From the NCBI RefSeq assembly GCF_050176255.1, contig NZ_JBFXIE010000047.1: a stretch of DNA of 24,804 nt, one strand, 5' to 3'. Source of the stretch: JBFXIE01 sp050176255 (GTDB lineage: Bacteria; Pseudomonadota; Gammaproteobacteria; Burkholderiales; Burkholderiaceae_C). Below, piece after piece: positions 15,052 to 21,487 of the stretch. The translations under genes were made by a program, and so were the position numbers. Every line of letters starts with the position of its first letter. Positions within the stretch are counted from its first letter, which is position 1. The notes beneath the pieces were generated by a model. The model searched no databases. It saw only the letters and a program-made list of their open reading frames with translations, and was not told the DNA's origin.

Positions 15052-16197
15052 ATGACGCAGTTGAATCTGGGACGCAGGCAGTTTTCGTTCGGCCTTGGCG
15101 CAGCAGCGCTGGCGGGCTTTCCGGCGGTTCATGCGCAGGGCGAGGGATCCATCGTGCTGGGGCAGTCGGCGGCGCTCACGGGTGCTTCGGGGCAGCTGGG
15201 CGTGCAGTTCAATGCAGGTGCGCGCCTGGCCTTTGCGCAGGTCAACGCCCAGGGCGGCGTGGGCCGGCGCCAGATCGAAATCCGTGCGCTGGACGATGGC
15301 TACGAGCCCGACCGCTGCGCCGAGAACACCCGCCGCCTGATTGCCGACGACGTGTTCGCGCTGTTTGGCTACATCGGCACGCCCACCAGCCTGGCAGCGC
15401 AGCCGCTGTTCACGCAGGCCAGGGTGCCGTTTTTCGCCCCCTTCACCGGCGCCATGGCGCTGCGCCGGCCGTTCAACCGTTTGATCTTCCATGTGCGCGC
15501 CAGCTATGACGACGAGACCGAGCTCATCGTGCGCCAGCTCACCAACCTGGGGCTCAACCGCATCGGTGTGTTCCACCAGGACGACAGCTACGGCCAGGCC
15601 GGACTGGACGGCGTGACCAAGGCGCTGGCCGCGCGCAAGCTGGCGCCCGTGGCCACGGGCACGGTGGAGCGCAACTCGGCCAAGGTGGGCGAGGCGGTGG
15701 CACGGCTGGTGGCAGCGCGGCCCGAGGCCATCGTGCAGATCGGCACCTATGCCTCGTGCGCGGCCTTTGTGCGTGCGGCGCGCAAGGCGGGCTATGGCGG
15801 CAATTTCTACAACGTGTCGTTTGTGGGCACACAGGCGCTGGCCGATGCACTGGGCGCCGAGGGCGCAGGCGTGGTGGTGTCGCAGGTGGTGCCGTCGCCC
15901 TACCAGCAGTCGCGCCAAATCACGCGCGAGTTTCACGAGGCCATCAAGAAAAACGGCGGCGTGCAGGCCAACTATTCCAGCATGGAGGGCTACCTGGCCG
16001 CGCGCGTGTTCATCGAGGGGCTGCGCAACGCCCAGGCGCAGGGCGGCAAGCTGACGCGCGAGTCGCTGATCGCGGGGCTGGAGTCCATCAACGGGCAGGT
16101 GGGGGGCTTCCAGGTGGGCTTCAGCGCCAGCAACCATGCGGGCTCGCGTTTTGTGGAGATGTCCATGCTCACCGGCGACGGGCGCGTGCGCACCTGA
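15052..16197 (+). CDS. ABC transporter substrate-binding protein (branched-chain amino acid type)
   Basis: This 381-residue periplasmic protein is of the type 1 periplasmic binding fold (Leu/Ile/Val-binding family). The N-terminus LGRRQFSFGLGAAALAGFPA ending VHAQ is a signal peptide with a twin-arginine-like RRQF. The mature protein begins near GSIVLGQSAALTGASGQLG, and the family segments GYIGTPTSLAAQPLFTQARVP and FHQDDSYGQAGLDGV are clear. A GGAGGA site at 15037-15042 sits 9 bases before the ATG at 15052, which decides the start over an in-frame ATG at 15019. No permease or ATPase gene lies nearby, so it is an orphan that may serve a transporter elsewhere. It is divergent from the molybdopterin oxidoreductase across about 90 bases. 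Confidence 0.88.
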   Translation: MTQLNLGRRQFSFGLGAAALAGFPAVHAQGEGSIVLGQSAALTGASGQLGVQFNAGARLAFAQVNAQGGVGRRQIEIRALDDGYEPDRCAENTRRLIADDVFALFGYIGTPTSLAAQPLFTQARVPFFAPFTGAMALRRPFNRLIFHVRASYDDETELIVRQLTNLGLNRIGVFHQDDSYGQAGLDGVTKALAARKLAPVATGTVERNSAKVGEAVARLVAARPEAIVQIGTYASCAAFVRAARKAGYGGNFYNVSFVGTQALADALGAEGAGVVVSQVVPSPYQQSRQITREFHEAIKKNGGVQANYSSMEGYLAARVFIEGLRNAQAQGGKLTRESLIAGLESINGQVGGFQVGFSASNHAGSRFVEMSMLTGDGRVRT

Positions 16198-16199
16198 GG

Positions 16200-16226
16200 G
16201 CGCGCGTGGCCTCGGCGGCCGCGCGC
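16200..16226 (+). other. GC-rich hairpin just after the binding-protein gene
   Basis: GCGCGCG (16200-16206) pairs with CGCGCGC (16220-16226), and an inner GGCC/GGCC pair can extend the stem. It begins 3 bases after the stop codon. There is no T-run, so a terminator role is uncertain. Confidence 0.3.
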
Positions 16227-16271
16227 AGGGCTAGACTGTGATGCCACAGCAAGACAAGCCCTGGACACGCC

Positions 16272-17480
16272 ATGAACATCATCGACTCCATCGCCCGCGA
16301 GGCCGCTGCCATTGCCCAGGTGCGGCGCGACATCCATGCCCATCCCGAGCTGTGCTTTCAGGAGGTGCGCACTGCCGACCTGATCGCCGCCAGGCTCACT
16401 GAATGGGGTATTCCCATCCACCGCGGCCTGGGGCAAACCGGCGTGGTGGGCATCGTGCACGGGCGCGACGGCGGTGCATGTGCCCGCGCCGTGGGCCTGC
16501 GCGCTGACATCGACGCCCTGCCCATGCAGGAGTTCAACACTTTTGCCCATGCCAGCAAGCATGCCGGCAAGATGCACGCCTGCGGCCACGACGGCCACAC
16601 CGCCATGCTGCTGGCGGCGGCGCAACACCTGGCCCGGCACCGTGACTTCGACGGCACGGTGTACCTGATCTTCCAGCCGGCCGAAGAAGGTGGCGGCGGC
16701 GCGCGCTCGATGATCCAGGACGGACTGTTCGAGCAATTCCCCATGCAGGCGGTGTTTGGCATGCACAACTGGCCCGGCATGCCTGCCGGCACCTTTGCAG
16801 TGAGCCCGGGGCCGGTCATGGCGTCAAGCAACGAGTTCAGGATCACCATCCACGGCAAGGGCAGCCACGGCGCCATGCCCAACCTGGGCATAGACCCCGT
16901 GCCAGTGGCCTGCCAGATGGTGCAGGGCTTTCAGAACATCATCAGCCGCAATAAAAAGCCCATCGACGCCGGCGTGATCTCCGTCACCATGATCCACGCG
17001 GGCGAGGCCACCAACGTAGTGCCCGACAGCTGCGAGCTGCAGGGCACGGTGCGCACTTTCTCCACCGAGGTGCTGGACATGATCGAGCGGCGCATGCGCC
17101 AGGTGGCCGAGCACACCTGCGCGGCTTTCGAGGCGCGCTGTGAATTCGAGTTTGTGCGTAACTACCCGCCCACCATCAACTCCCCGGCCGAGGCAGAGTT
17201 TGCCCGCCAGGTGATGGCCGCCATCGTGGGCGAAGACAAGGTGCTGGCGCAAGAGCCCACCATGGGCGCCGAGGATTTCTCCTTCATGCTGCAGGCCAAG
17301 CCCGGCGCCTACGTCTTCATTGCCAATGGCGACGGCACGCACCGCGACATGGGCCACGGCGGCGGCCCCTGCATGCTGCACAACCCCAGCTACGACTTCA
17401 ACGACGCGCTGATCCCGCTGGGCGGCACCTACTGGGTGGAGCTGGCACGCCAGTGGCTGGCACGGCCCGCAGCGGCCTGA
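16272..17480 (+). CDS. M20 family amidohydrolase (hippurate hydrolase/aminoacylase-like)
   Basis: This 402-residue zinc peptidase-type enzyme hydrolyses the amide bond of N-acyl amino acids in the M20D branch. The expected metal ligands are C104, H106, E139 and H165, in MHACGHDGH, PAEEGGGGA and GMHNWPGMP, with a distal His in CMLHNPSYDFND. MGAEDFSFML near residue 337 is also characteristic. The N-terminal RRDIHAHPELCFQE start is typical. There is no signal peptide, so it acts in the cytoplasm. Only a weak ribosome-binding site precedes the ATG, but the start matches the family. It lies 74 bases after the binding-protein gene and may be cotranscribed with it, which would fit import and hydrolysis of an amide compound; this is inference. 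A strong terminator follows. Confidence 0.92.
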   Translation: MNIIDSIAREAAAIAQVRRDIHAHPELCFQEVRTADLIAARLTEWGIPIHRGLGQTGVVGIVHGRDGGACARAVGLRADIDALPMQEFNTFAHASKHAGKMHACGHDGHTAMLLAAAQHLARHRDFDGTVYLIFQPAEEGGGGARSMIQDGLFEQFPMQAVFGMHNWPGMPAGTFAVSPGPVMASSNEFRITIHGKGSHGAMPNLGIDPVPVACQMVQGFQNIISRNKKPIDAGVISVTMIHAGEATNVVPDSCELQGTVRTFSTEVLDMIERRMRQVAEHTCAAFEARCEFEFVRNYPPTINSPAEAEFARQVMAAIVGEDKVLAQEPTMGAEDFSFMLQAKPGAYVFIANGDGTHRDMGHGGGPCMLHNPSYDFNDALIPLGGTYWVELARQWLARPAAA

Positions 17481-17530
17481 CGCGGCCTGGCGCCGCTTGA
17501 TGTTGGCTTCACACGGCTGACACGCCCCGG

Positions 17531-17560
17531 CCCCACCGTTGCGCGGTGGGGTTCTTGTTG
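17531..17560 (+). terminator. Rho-independent terminator of the M20 amidohydrolase gene
   Basis: CCCCACCG (17531-17538) and CGGTGGGG (17544-17551) form a perfect 8-bp stem with loop TTGCG, followed by TTCTTGTTG. It lies 50 bases after the stop and just ahead of the next gene, separating the two transcripts. Confidence 0.8.
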
Positions 17561-17577
17561 ATGCACAAGGGGGTTCG

Positions 17578-18693
17578 ATGATCGCCATATCGCAGGCATT
17601 TGCCGCCAGTTACGCCCAGGCGCGGGCCAGGTTTGTGGGCGCCGCAGCCACGGCCGGGCTGGCGCTGCAGCCCCAGGTGCATCCGCTGCGTGGCCCCGAT
17701 GGCGAAACCCTGGCGCTGGACGTGGTGCGCGACGGCCCGCCCGACGCGCGGCGCCTGCTCATCGTGAGCAGCGGCTGCCACGGCGTGGAAGGCCTGTGCG
17801 GCAGTGGCGTGCAAGTCTTCGCATTGCACGACGCGCAGTGGCGCGCCAAGGCCCGCGCGCAGGGCGTGGCCGTGCTGTACCTGCATGCGCTCAACCCCCA
17901 CGGTTTTGCGCACTGGCGCCGCGTCACCGAAGAGAACGTGGATCTGAACCGCAATTTTGTGGACTTCAGCCAGAGCCTGCCCGCCAACCCGGCCTATAGC
18001 GCGCTGCACCCGGTCTTGCTGCCGCCCGAATGGCCGCCCACCGATGCCAACACGCAGGCCCTGATGGGCCTGTTGCAAACGCAGGGCCTCAAGGCGCTGC
18101 AGGCGGCCATCACCCAGGGCCAGTATGCGCACCCCGACGGCCTGTACTTTGGCGGCGCCAGCCCCACCTGGAGCCACCGCACGCTGCGCGACGTGCTGCG
18201 CCGCGAGGGCGCGCAGGCCCAGCGCATCGCCTGGGTGGATTTGCATTCCGGCCTGGGCCCCGCGGGGTATGGCGAGCGCATTCACGACGGGCGCGAGGTG
18301 GATGAGCACGGCCGGGACAGCGGCGCCCTGGCGCGCGCGCGCCGCTGGTGGAGCGGCGGCGCAGCCACGCCGGTCACATCCACGCAAGACGGCAGTTCCA
18401 GCTCGGCGCCGGTCACCGGGCTGATGTGCCACAGCGCCTACGACGAATGCCCGCACGCGCAGCTGACGGCCCTGACGCTGGAGTTTGGCACCCAGCCCGC
18501 GCCCGCCGTGCTGCAGGCGCTGCGCGCCGACCATTGGCTGCACCTGCACCCCCAGGCCTCGCCCACGCTGGCCGCGCTGATCCACGCCCAGATGCGCGAG
18601 GCCTTCTACACCGACACCGACGCCTGGCGCGGCCAGGTGATCAGCCAGGCGCGGCAGGTGCTGTTTCAGGCGGTGGATGGGCTGGCTGAGTGA
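17578..18693 (+). CDS. DUF2817 / M14-like metallopeptidase family protein
   Basis: This 371-residue protein is of the carboxypeptidase-fold DUF2817 family. The zinc-site pattern is visible: H68 and E71 in SGCHGVEG, then NPHGFAHWRRVTEENVDLNR (about 106-125), H223 in WVDLHSGLGP and the catalytic-type glutamate E302 in LTLEFGT. There is no signal peptide, so it is probably cytoplasmic. The start at 17578 has AAGGGGG about 5 bases upstream; the open frame further left runs through the terminator and is not used. Residues about 255-280 are a low-complexity Ser/Thr/Gly loop. The natural substrate is unknown, although a peptidase or amidase role is expected. It follows the M20 gene but has a separate transcript start by context. 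Confidence 0.85.
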   Translation: MIAISQAFAASYAQARARFVGAAATAGLALQPQVHPLRGPDGETLALDVVRDGPPDARRLLIVSSGCHGVEGLCGSGVQVFALHDAQWRAKARAQGVAVLYLHALNPHGFAHWRRVTEENVDLNRNFVDFSQSLPANPAYSALHPVLLPPEWPPTDANTQALMGLLQTQGLKALQAAITQGQYAHPDGLYFGGASPTWSHRTLRDVLRREGAQAQRIAWVDLHSGLGPAGYGERIHDGREVDEHGRDSGALARARRWWSGGAATPVTSTQDGSSSSAPVTGLMCHSAYDECPHAQLTALTLEFGTQPAPAVLQALRADHWLHLHPQASPTLAALIHAQMREAFYTDTDAWRGQVISQARQVLFQAVDGLAE

Positions 18694-18708
18694 CGCAGCG
18701 ATTGAAAA

Positions 18709-18720
18709 GAACGGTCGTTC
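18709..18720. promoter_or_regulatory. Possible operator (GAACG-N2-CGTTC) upstream of the acyl-CoA-binding protein gene
   Basis: Two perfect 5-base half sites in inverted orientation surround GT, 55 bases before the start of the acyl-CoA-binding protein gene. A TTGAAA lies just before it (18702-18707) and a TACACT just after (18731-18736), but their spacing (23) is too long for one promoter. The layout resembles a TetR-type repressor operator; this is inference. Confidence 0.4.
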
Positions 18721-18774
18721 GCATGTTGGCTACACTGTGCGGCGACCGCCACTATCACACCAAGGAGACAAACC

Positions 18775-19032
18775 ATGACCGACCTGAACAGCGCCTTCGA
18801 GGCCGCCGTCGCCCAATCCAAACTGCTGACCGAGCGCCCCGACAACCCCACGCTGCTCAAGATCTACGCCTTGTACAAGCAGGCCACGCTGGGCGACAAC
18901 ACTGAGAAGAAGCCCAGCTTTTCCGACGTTGTGGGCCGCGCCAAGTGGGACGCCTGGGACAAGCTCAAGGGCACGGCTGCAGATGCCGCCAAGCAGCAAT
19001 ACATCGACCTGATCGGATCGCTGCGCGGCTGA
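18775..19032 (+). CDS. Acyl-CoA-binding protein
   Basis: This 85-residue cytoplasmic four-helix protein binds long-chain acyl-CoA esters. Compared with bovine ACBP, all main ligand-contact residues are found with a constant offset of three: Y31, Y34, K35, K57 and Y76, in IYALYKQAT, GRAKWDAWDKLKG and QQYIDLI. Length is normal (about 86-90). An AAGGAGA site lies about 8 bases before the ATG. It is 81 bases from the previous gene and appears to be a single-gene unit, with a possible operator in its upstream region. ACBP is less common in bacteria than in eukaryotes but is well known in Burkholderiales. Confidence 0.95.
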   Translation: MTDLNSAFEAAVAQSKLLTERPDNPTLLKIYALYKQATLGDNTEKKPSFSDVVGRAKWDAWDKLKGTAADAAKQQYIDLIGSLRG

Positions 19033-19054
19033 AAAACAGCTGATCAAGGGCTGA

Positions 19055-20308
19055 TCAAGGGCTGGCCGTGATGCCGGGTACCGCGGGGGCTTCATCAGGT
19101 GCATCGGGCATCAGCGCCCTGATCGCCGCGTCGCGCTCGGCCTGCGGCGCCCGCGCCAGCGCCTGCACGGCCTGATGAAAGCGTGGCCAGTCGCTGCCCT
19201 CGCGCTCGAACAGCGCCACAAACGCCGGCACCAGGTCATCGTAGGCCCCTTGCGCCGCAAAGCTGGCGTTGTTGGCGTTGCGCACCCAGCGGTCCAGGCC
19301 GGCGATCTGCGCGGGCTGCGTTTGCCCGGCCAGCCAGCGCGTGCGCAGCGCTTCGTAGTCTGCGCGGAAGGTTTGCATTGCTTCCGATTTCATAGCTGTC
19401 AGCGATTGATGGTCAAGGGCTAGAGCCTCTTTTGATTCATAAATGGCTGACAGCCGCTCGCGGGTGGCACGGGTGAGGGCGCGCCACTGGGCGCGCCGCT
19501 GCTCGCTGGCGGCAAACTGCGCACGCGCCGCTGGCGAGGAGTGCAGGCCCAGCCAGCGCTGCACGCCCAGGCGCTCCACGGCGGTGGCGTACGACTCGTT
19601 GAACGCCGTGTCGTTTTTGGCATAAGCCACCTGGTGCGCCAGCTCGTGGAACAGCAGGCGCACAAAGTCGCCCTCCTGCCAGTGGATGAAGGTGGACAGC
19701 AGCGGGTCGCCCCCCAGCCAGTTGCTATAGCCCAGCGTGGAGTAGGCGGGCACGCCATACACGCTGACTTCCAGCCCCGTGGCTGCCAGGCGCGCAGCCT
19801 CGGCGCGTGCGTCAGCTTCGGCGTAATAGCCGCGGTAGCCGATGCAGCCGGTCACCGGGAAGCACCAGCGGTGCAGCGTGAGCGAAAAAGGCCCGGCCGC
19901 CACCACGTTCCACACGGCTGCGTTGCGCTGCAGCGATGCATAGCGCCGGTAGCTGGCGTTGTCGGGCAGGGCCAGGGCGGTCACCGCAAAGTTGCGGGCC
20001 TGCTGCGCCAGCTGCAGCCGCGCGCGCAAAGACTGCGGCGTATCGGGGCTGGCAAGCCACTCATCCAGGGGGCGGGCGGCAGTCATGATCTGCAGATGCC
20101 CGCGCAGCGCCTGCCAGTAGTAGCCCAGCGTGGCGCCGCTGTGCGTGGCTGCGCCGGGTGAGTCGCCGTTCTGTATGCCGCCGTTCTGTATGCCGCCGTT
20201 TTGTATGCCGCCGTTTTGTATGCCGCCGTTTTGTGCGCAGCCGCCCAGCAGCAAGGCAGTGGCCAGAACCAGAAAAAGGCGGGGCAAAGAAACGGTGCGG
20301 GCGTTCAT
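19055..20308 (-). CDS. Predicted lipoprotein aminopeptidase (PF10023 family)
   Basis: This 417-residue predicted zinc peptidase has a lipoprotein signal: hydrophobic residues 9-20, then LLGGC with C24 as the acylated cysteine. HELAH (H221, E222, H225) with NES (E238) gives a gluzincin-type zinc site, and CFPVTGCIGYRGYY and VYGVPAYSTLGYSNWLGGDP (about 148-200) are family landmarks. Two oddities stand out. Right after C24 is a run of NGGIQ units encoded by five 15-bp tandem repeats. Residues about 290-308 (YESKEALALDHQSLTAM) come from an interspersed element that reads through in frame. I choose the ATG at 20308; an in-frame TTG at 20332 is a weaker alternative, and neither has a clear ribosome-binding site. 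The first stop after the element is the normal one, so the gene seems intact. Confidence 0.88.
   Translation of the reverse strand: MNARTVSLPRLFLVLATALLLGGCAQNGGIQNGGIQNGGIQNGGIQNGDSPGAATHSGATLGYYWQALRGHLQIMTAARPLDEWLASPDTPQSLRARLQLAQQARNFAVTALALPDNASYRRYASLQRNAAVWNVVAAGPFSLTLHRWCFPVTGCIGYRGYYAEADARAEAARLAATGLEVSVYGVPAYSTLGYSNWLGGDPLLSTFIHWQEGDFVRLLFHELAHQVAYAKNDTAFNESYATAVERLGVQRWLGLHSSPAARAQFAASEQRRAQWRALTRATRERLSAIYESKEALALDHQSLTAMKSEAMQTFRADYEALRTRWLAGQTQPAQIAGLDRWVRNANNASFAAQGAYDDLVPAFVALFEREGSDWPRFHQAVQALARAPQAERDAAIRALMPDAPDEAPAVPGITASP
19388..19446 (+). repeat. Interspersed short element, copy D, inside the aminopeptidase gene
   Basis: The core at 19392-19427 (36 bp) begins ATAGCTGTCAGCG and ends AAGGGCTAGAGCC, one base shorter than the other copies. 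The right flank CTTTTGATTCA resembles that of copy A (CATTTGATGCA). It is oriented opposite to the host gene and contributes about 17-20 in-frame residues to it. Confidence 0.7.
20164..20238 (+). repeat. Five 15-bp tandem repeats in the aminopeptidase lipoprotein linker
   Basis: The units are CGCCGTTCTGTATGC twice, CGCCGTTTTGTATGC twice, then a divergent last unit ending GTGCGC. On the minus strand each encodes one five-residue NGGIQ-type unit right after the lipid-anchored cysteine. As the unit is a multiple of three, copy-number change alters linker length without breaking the frame. Confidence 0.93.
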
Positions 20309-20409
20309 GACAGCGATCAGCGGGGAGGTCAAACAGAAGTCAGGGCCAGCATAGCAAGCCGCCGCTGGCGGTGTTGGCGATGCGCCGATCCGCGTTTCAC
20401 AATGCAGCC

Positions 20410-21093
20410 ATGCCCGAGACCATTCGCGCCCCCGCTGCCTCTGATGCCAGCCACTCCCCCGACGCCAGCGGCCTGTTCACCGACGAGGCTGGCCATACGC
20501 GCTGCGGCTGGTGCCGTGCCTCGCCCTTGTACCGCCATTACCACGACCATGAATGGGGCTTTCCCGTTGCGGACGATCGCCGACTGTTCGAAAAGCTGTG
20601 TCTGGAGGGCTTCCAGGCGGGGCTGTCGTGGATCACCATCCTGAACAAGCGCGAGGCTTTTCGCGCCGCGCTGGCGCATTTCGATGCGGTGCAGCTGGCC
20701 TGCTTCGGCCCTGCAGAGGTCGATCGGCTGATGGCCAACGCCGCCATCGTGCGCCATCGCGGCAAGATCGAGTCAGCCGTCAACAACGCGCGTCGCGTGC
20801 TGGAGCTGCAGCGGGAGTTTGGCTCGCTGGCACGCTATGTCTGGGGCTGGGCGCCGCTGGCCGCGCAGGGCCGGCCCGGGCGCATGACGCTGGAGGCAAC
20901 GCGCGCGCTTACGCGGTCGGCGGCGTCGGTTGCCTTGTCAAAAGACCTGAAAAAGCGCGGCTGGAGCTTTGTCGGCCCCACCACGGTGTATGCCTTCATG
21001 CAGGCCATGGGCCTGGTCAACGACCATGTCGAGGGCTGCAGTGTCCGCGCGCGGGCCGATGCGGCGCGCGCCGCATTTGTGCCTCCACCATGA
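20410..21093 (+). CDS. tag: DNA-3-methyladenine glycosylase I
   Basis: This 227-residue base-excision repair enzyme removes 3-methyladenine from alkylated DNA. The zinc-snap residues align with those of E. coli Tag: C32 in CGWC, H45 in YHDHEWG, and H206 and C210 in NDHVEGC. The catalytic glutamate is E66 in LEGFQAGLSWITILNKR. The protein has an N-terminal extension of about 28 residues relative to E. coli Tag (187 residues). I start it at the ATG at 20410, because the frame upstream runs into the divergent promoter region. There is no ribosome-binding site before this ATG. It is divergent from the aminopeptidase and converges on the small gene at 21143-21304. Confidence 0.94.
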   Translation: MPETIRAPAASDASHSPDASGLFTDEAGHTRCGWCRASPLYRHYHDHEWGFPVADDRRLFEKLCLEGFQAGLSWITILNKREAFRAALAHFDAVQLACFGPAEVDRLMANAAIVRHRGKIESAVNNARRVLELQREFGSLARYVWGWAPLAAQGRPGRMTLEATRALTRSAASVALSKDLKKRGWSFVGPTTVYAFMQAMGLVNDHVEGCSVRARADAARAAFVPPP

Positions 21094-21119
21094 AAAACAG
21101 CCCTTGGCAAAGGGCTGTT
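21093..21119 (-). terminator. Terminator between converging tag and the 53-residue protein gene
   Basis: AACAGCCCTT (21096-21105) and AAGGGCTGTT (21110-21119) make a perfect 10-bp stem with loop GGCA. On the minus strand it is followed by five T (21097-21093), so it best serves the small minus-strand gene. It begins right after the tag stop and may stop + strand transcripts too. Confidence 0.75.
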
Positions 21120-21142
21120 GCGTGCATTGGCGCCGGGGCAGA

Positions 21143-21304
21143 TCAGCCGTGGCGCTTGCCGGGGTTCTTCTTGCTGCGCGTGGCCACGCCGCGCTCCAGG
21201 CTCACGCGCTGGCCACGGCCATGCGTCACTGCGGGCATGCCGGGCATGGGGGTGGGGCGGGGGGTGCGCTTGCGGTCGGCTTCGGTGACGATTTTGTTAC
21301 CCAT
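21143..21304 (-). CDS. Small basic protein of unknown function (53 residues)
   Basis: The protein starts MGNKIVTEADRKRTPRP, is rich in Arg, Lys and Pro, and ends RSKKNPGKRHG. I do not recognise the family. Support for a real gene is structural: GGAG lies 5 bases before the ATG at 21304, a strong terminator lies 23 bases after the stop, and no other gene occupies this stretch. A longer open frame reaches 21397 but lacks any start signal. It has no membrane segment or cysteines. The charge pattern suggests a nucleic-acid or ribosome-associated protein, which is only a guess. Confidence 0.62.
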   Translation of the reverse strand: MGNKIVTEADRKRTPRPTPMPGMPAVTHGRGQRVSLERGVATRSKKNPGKRHG

Positions 21305-21319
21305 GATGACTCCAGAAAT

Positions 21320-21339
21320 AAAAAAACGGGAAAAGCCCG
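21320..21339 (-). terminator. Terminator-like hairpin in the leader of the small basic protein gene
   Basis: On the minus strand CGGG-CTTTT-CCCG is followed by seven T (21326-21320), 16 bases before the start codon at 21304. The stem is short (4 bp). It could be an attenuator, or the end of an unseen upstream transcript. A second hairpin, GGGCCGG/CCGGCCC, lies at 21386-21413. Confidence 0.4.
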
Positions 21340-21487
21340 CTATTAGGCCATAGACGCAAAGCCTTTTCAGTGCGGGCAAGCGTTCGGGCCGGGCCAAAAG
21401 CTCTATCCGGCCCCCGGTGTTTGCCCATTGACGGGTGTTGCATGCACTTCAAGAATGCCGGCTGTCGCAGCGCACGAAAGACATGCC

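Noticed and set aside
14959..16137. N-terminal extension of the molybdopterin oxidoreductase frame to more than 1000 residues
   Set aside because: The extension lies antisense to a well supported binding-protein gene, and the enzyme's iron-sulfur motif begins near residue 18 from the chosen start.
20164..20238. Tandem repeats considered as a CRISPR array
   Set aside because: The units are 15 bp and directly adjacent without spacers, and they lie in the coding sequence of a lipoprotein.
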